Source of the DNA: Candidatus Aenigmatarchaeota archaeon
GTDB taxonomy: Archaea > Aenigmatarchaeota > Aenigmatarchaeia > Aenigmatarchaeales > Aenigmatarchaeaceae
Assembly: GCA_018221065.1 (NCBI GenBank)
Contig: JAAOXY010000026.1
Location: 1-14,940 of the forward strand
Direction: 5' to 3'
DNA length: 14,940 nt
Shown here in pieces: positions 13,159 to 14,940 of the stretch. Position 1 is the first letter of the stretch. Each line of letters begins with the position of its first letter. The position numbers were made by a program, and so were the translations under genes. The notes beneath the pieces are model-generated. The model saw only the letters and a program-made list of their open reading frames with translations. It made no database searches and was not told the origin of the DNA.

Positions 13159-13280
13159 TGGTGCTCCTAGGGGGATTTGAACCCCCGTCACAGGCTATCT
13201 TCTTTCATAGCTATTACGCTCAAACCTTTCGATCTGAAACCGAAAGGCCTGGATCCTTGACCGGACTAGACGATAGGAGC
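13159..13280 (-). tRNA. tRNA-Glu(UUC) with 44-base intron and encoded CCA
   Basis: Read on the reverse strand: acceptor GCTCCTA/TAGGAGC, D-arm GTCT...GGAT, anticodon stem CAGGC/GCCTG, loop CTTTCG+A with anticodon TTC, T-arm GGGGG-TTCAAAT-CCCCC, discriminator A and an encoded CCA (13161-13159). An intron at 13240-13197 splits the loop after position 37, leaving a 75-base mature RNA plus CCA. The bulge-helix-bulge is textbook: 5' bulge CG|G, central helix CUUU/GAAG, 3' bulge AU|A and inner helix UUUCA/UGAAA. The intron also has CGAAAGG, complementary to the anticodon-loop region. The first tRNA base directly follows the stop codon of the upstream gene. A TATA-like AAATAAATTA lies inside that gene's end. 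Confidence 0.94.
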
Positions 13281-13580
13281 TTATTTTTTCTTCTTCGCTA
13301 ATTTATTTCTCAATCTCTTATGTGGTTCTAATTCATCAGGAATTATATTAACATTCTTTATCTTTATTAAAGCAAATGCTGTAAAAACAGCTGCTACTGT
13401 AACTGCAAATGCAATTCCATATGCATATATCAAACCTTCTTGTGCAGGAAAAAATACATCAATTGTTCTTTGAATTGCATCTCTCCATATTAAAGCAACG
13501 ACAAACCCCATTGATGAAAGCATCAAAGTTATCATTGCGCCCTTTATACTCAATTGTTCTGCATGTTCTTCAAATCCCAT
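13281..13580 (-). CDS. DUF5654-like small membrane protein
   Basis: A 99-residue protein with two membrane helices. A short polar start is followed by MITLMLSSMGFVVALIWRDA (about residues 16-35), an amphipathic IQRTIDVFFPAQEG, a second helix YAYGIAFAVTVAAVFTAFAL (about 52-71) and a basic tail ending KLAKKKK. The L-M-x-S-x-x-G-F-V-A-x-x-W-x-D-A-I pattern with a following F-F-P resembles DUF5654, a small archaeal membrane family of unknown role. The ATG at 13580 lies about 27 bases after ATTAAATAC on the reverse strand, so the mRNA is probably leaderless. The TAA stop touches the first base of tRNA-Glu. Confidence 0.75.
   Translation of the reverse strand: MGFEEHAEQLSIKGAMITLMLSSMGFVVALIWRDAIQRTIDVFFPAQEGLIYAYGIAFAVTVAAVFTAFALIKIKNVNIIPDELEPHKRLRNKLAKKKK
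13299..13308 (-). promoter_or_regulatory. Possible tRNA-Glu TATA box inside upstream gene
   Basis: Reverse-strand AAATAAATTA is centred about 24 bases before tRNA position 1 and lies within the last codons of the membrane protein gene. Co-transcription with that gene is the alternative. Confidence 0.35.
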
Positions 13581-13601
13581 AGAACAGTTAAGAGATTAAA
13601 A

Positions 13602-13611
13602 GGTATTTAAT
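13602..13611 (-). promoter_or_regulatory. TATA box for DUF5654-like gene
   Basis: Reverse-strand ATTAAATACC is centred about 27 bases before the ATG at 13580, giving a leaderless start. Confidence 0.55.
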
Positions 13612-13625
13612 GTTTTCGCTTTGAG

Positions 13626-13635
13626 CCCTATTTAT
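13626..13635 (+). promoter_or_regulatory. TATA box for 397-residue gene
   Basis: CCTATTTATC is centred about 27 bases before the ATG at 13658, giving a leaderless start. Confidence 0.55.
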
Positions 13636-13657
13636 CTTTTTCTATCGAATTTTACTT

Positions 13658-14851
13658 ATGAAAGAAACACATGCAGTTCTTGCAGACGTAGAAAAGATGA
13701 TAAAATCTGCAATAATCTACGAAGGACTTTACAATGAACAACATAACCTAGATAGTAGTAATGAAAATTATAATGCACAATTAGAAGAACATAAGAAGAA
13801 AATGGAACCATGGGGAAAAGAACTTGGTTTAGAAGAAGATGGTTGGTCAGATTTATATAAAGAAATAGACATGGGTAAAGTAGCTATTGACGCATTAAAT
13901 CTTGTTGTTAATGATTACAAAGAATCTGGAATGTCTCTAGAGCAATATGCAAGAGGTTTGAGAAAAATATATCTAACTCCAGAAAATCAAAACTACATCT
14001 ACATCACACCATTAAAAATACAGAAAAGGAGAGGATTGATAGAAAATAATGGAATAGAAAACTGGCATTCTCCGATAGAAGTTGAAATAACATCAAAAGA
14101 AAAAATAGGGTTTTCAACAATTGGGAAAAAATCTGACATTGAAAAAATGTTAGAAAATAATGAAATAGAAGAAAAAAATGTAGAACTTTTAGGATTGACA
14201 TTTCCTTGGTGGGGAGTATACAAAGATGATGAACCCGTAACAGATATGCTGTTTAGATGTGTTGATTTTCTTAAAGAAAGAACTGATGATTCTAATAAAA
14301 TAAGAAGAATGAACGAAAATGATGATCTCAATACATCACTACTTTTTACAAACGGAGAGGAATCCTGTGAAGAAGATGAAATATACATGATTAATGATAG
14401 ATTTTACAGAACAGAGTTATCAAATAAAAATATGAAAGGAATTTTTTGTTTTGTAGAAAAACCCGAATTTGATAATATGTGCAATTTCTACGGATTTCCC
14501 TTAAAAGAAGAATATACATTAGGAGAACGATGTTTTGACGAAGATGTTTTGAATAAACTTGCAGAAATGGAATTGGGAAGATGTTATACAAAAGAAGAAT
14601 TTTTAAAAGAGGCACAATTCATAAGCTCAATTTATAATGAATTTGGTGAAATTGAAACTAGAAGATCATTTGCCAGATTAGCAAGCATGGGTATGTTAGG
14701 AGCAGGATTAGATTTGTTAAGAAAAACTCCCAACATCAACTATCAAAAAAGATTGAACGAGATAATGCAAAATGGTGATATGAAACCACTACTAGAATTG
14801 TTCAGAGAAAATTATCTCGTCTTTGGTACTGCACCAGAAGACGGTTTCTAA
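13658..14851 (+). CDS. Unrecognised 397-residue acidic protein
   Basis: No family recognised. The first 110 residues are helical and charged (MKETHAVLADVEKMIKSAII ... EEHKKKMEPWGKELGLEEDG). A middle part is mixed (NYIYITPLKIQKRRG, LGLTFPWWGVYKDDEP, MLFRCVDFLKERTDD). The C-terminal third is helical, with a small glycine-rich stretch LASMGMLGAGLDLLRK (about residues 346-361). Seven or so cysteines are scattered without a metal motif. There is no signal peptide or membrane helix. ATG 13658 is 27 bases after a TATTTAT box. The gene ends at a hairpin shared with the opposite-strand gene. A cytoplasmic, lineage-specific protein is the safest description. Confidence 0.8.
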   Translation: MKETHAVLADVEKMIKSAIIYEGLYNEQHNLDSSNENYNAQLEEHKKKMEPWGKELGLEEDGWSDLYKEIDMGKVAIDALNLVVNDYKESGMSLEQYARGLRKIYLTPENQNYIYITPLKIQKRRGLIENNGIENWHSPIEVEITSKEKIGFSTIGKKSDIEKMLENNEIEEKNVELLGLTFPWWGVYKDDEPVTDMLFRCVDFLKERTDDSNKIRRMNENDDLNTSLLFTNGEESCEEDEIYMINDRFYRTELSNKNMKGIFCFVEKPEFDNMCNFYGFPLKEEYTLGERCFDEDVLNKLAEMELGRCYTKEEFLKEAQFISSIYNEFGEIETRRSFARLASMGMLGAGLDLLRKTPNINYQKRLNEIMQNGDMKPLLELFRENYLVFGTAPEDGF

Positions 14852-14867
14852 AAAAAGATTTAAAGAA

Positions 14868-14881
14868 GGGCCGAAGCCCCA
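14868..14881. terminator. Bidirectional terminator with UUCG loop
   Basis: On the reverse strand GGGGC-TTCG-GCCCT forms a C(UUCG)G tetraloop stem followed by TCTTTAAATC, just past the partial gene's stop. It also lies 16 bases after the stop of the forward gene, so it can serve both. Confidence 0.6.
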
Positions 14882-14887
14882 TAAATT

Positions 14888-14940
14888 CTATCCTTGAACT
14901 GCTGCAACTCTAATTGTTGCACTACAAGTCTGACTACCAA
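14888..14940 (-). CDS. C-terminal end of a further gene, partial
   Basis: The reverse-strand frame ending GSQTCSATIRVAAVQG and TAG runs in from the window edge. The stop followed at once by a strong terminator supports a genuine gene end. Sixteen residues are too few to assign a family. The small, hydrophobic and cysteine-containing tail would suit an exported or pilin-like protein. Confidence 0.5.
   Translation of the reverse strand, partial: GSQTCSATIRVAAVQG

Noticed and set aside
1..14940. CRISPR array or defence cassette
   Set aside because: No regularly spaced repeats, Cas motifs or known defence domains were seen. The HD and DHH proteins lie in a translation operon.

Overview
This AT-rich window has the stamp of an archaeon. 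It carries the fibrillarin and NOP5 pair, ribosomal protein eS17, an archaeal MBF1-type regulator, an archaeal DHH phosphoesterase, a histone-fold protein, two intron-containing tRNA genes, and archaeal TATA boxes 24-28 bases before many start codons. Small proteins, short gaps, cysteine-rich secreted products and a minimal single-fold histone fit a DPANN-like lineage (Pacearchaeota/Woesearchaeota style). That placement is inferred from gene style, not from a database comparison.

Layout. 1-1237 (-): histidyl-tRNA synthetase, cut by the window edge. 1316-2330 (-): a CxxC hypothetical, a SpoVT/AbrB DNA-binding protein and aMBF1. 2409-6979 (+): a tight ileS - HD hydrolase - DHH phosphoesterase operon, divergent from aMBF1 over one shared promoter region. 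6965-7525 (-): a cysteine-containing hypothetical. 7556-9829: the C/D RNP block, with flpA (-) and nop5 (-) separated by an opposite-strand small gene, then rps17e (+). 9826-11210 (-): a small alpha/beta protein, spliced tRNA-Leu(CAA), a secreted cysteine-rich protein and a 55-residue histone-fold protein. The last two end at the same duplicated 27-base terminator. 11326-12543: an unrecognised protein and two convergent small zinc-binding proteins.

12571-13280 is the most unusual part. A spliced tRNA-Glu(UUC) has 15 bases of its 3' end repeated 587 bases away, the layout left by integration at a tRNA gene. The enclosed segment holds a 39-residue single-pass membrane protein and about 250 bases with five strong hairpins and no recognisable coding, a candidate structured RNA. 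13281-14940: a DUF5654-like membrane protein whose stop codon touches the tRNA-Glu 5' end, a 397-residue unrecognised protein, a bidirectional terminator and the last residues of a further gene.

Functional themes are translation (two aminoacyl-tRNA synthetases, two tRNAs, eS17) and 2'-O-methylation guided by C/D sRNAs (fibrillarin, NOP5). To these are added nucleic-acid and nucleotide phosphohydrolases, chromatin and transcription factors, and several small genes with their own promoters. Translation starts are mixed: several genes look leaderless, while others carry AGGTGA-type Shine-Dalgarno sites.
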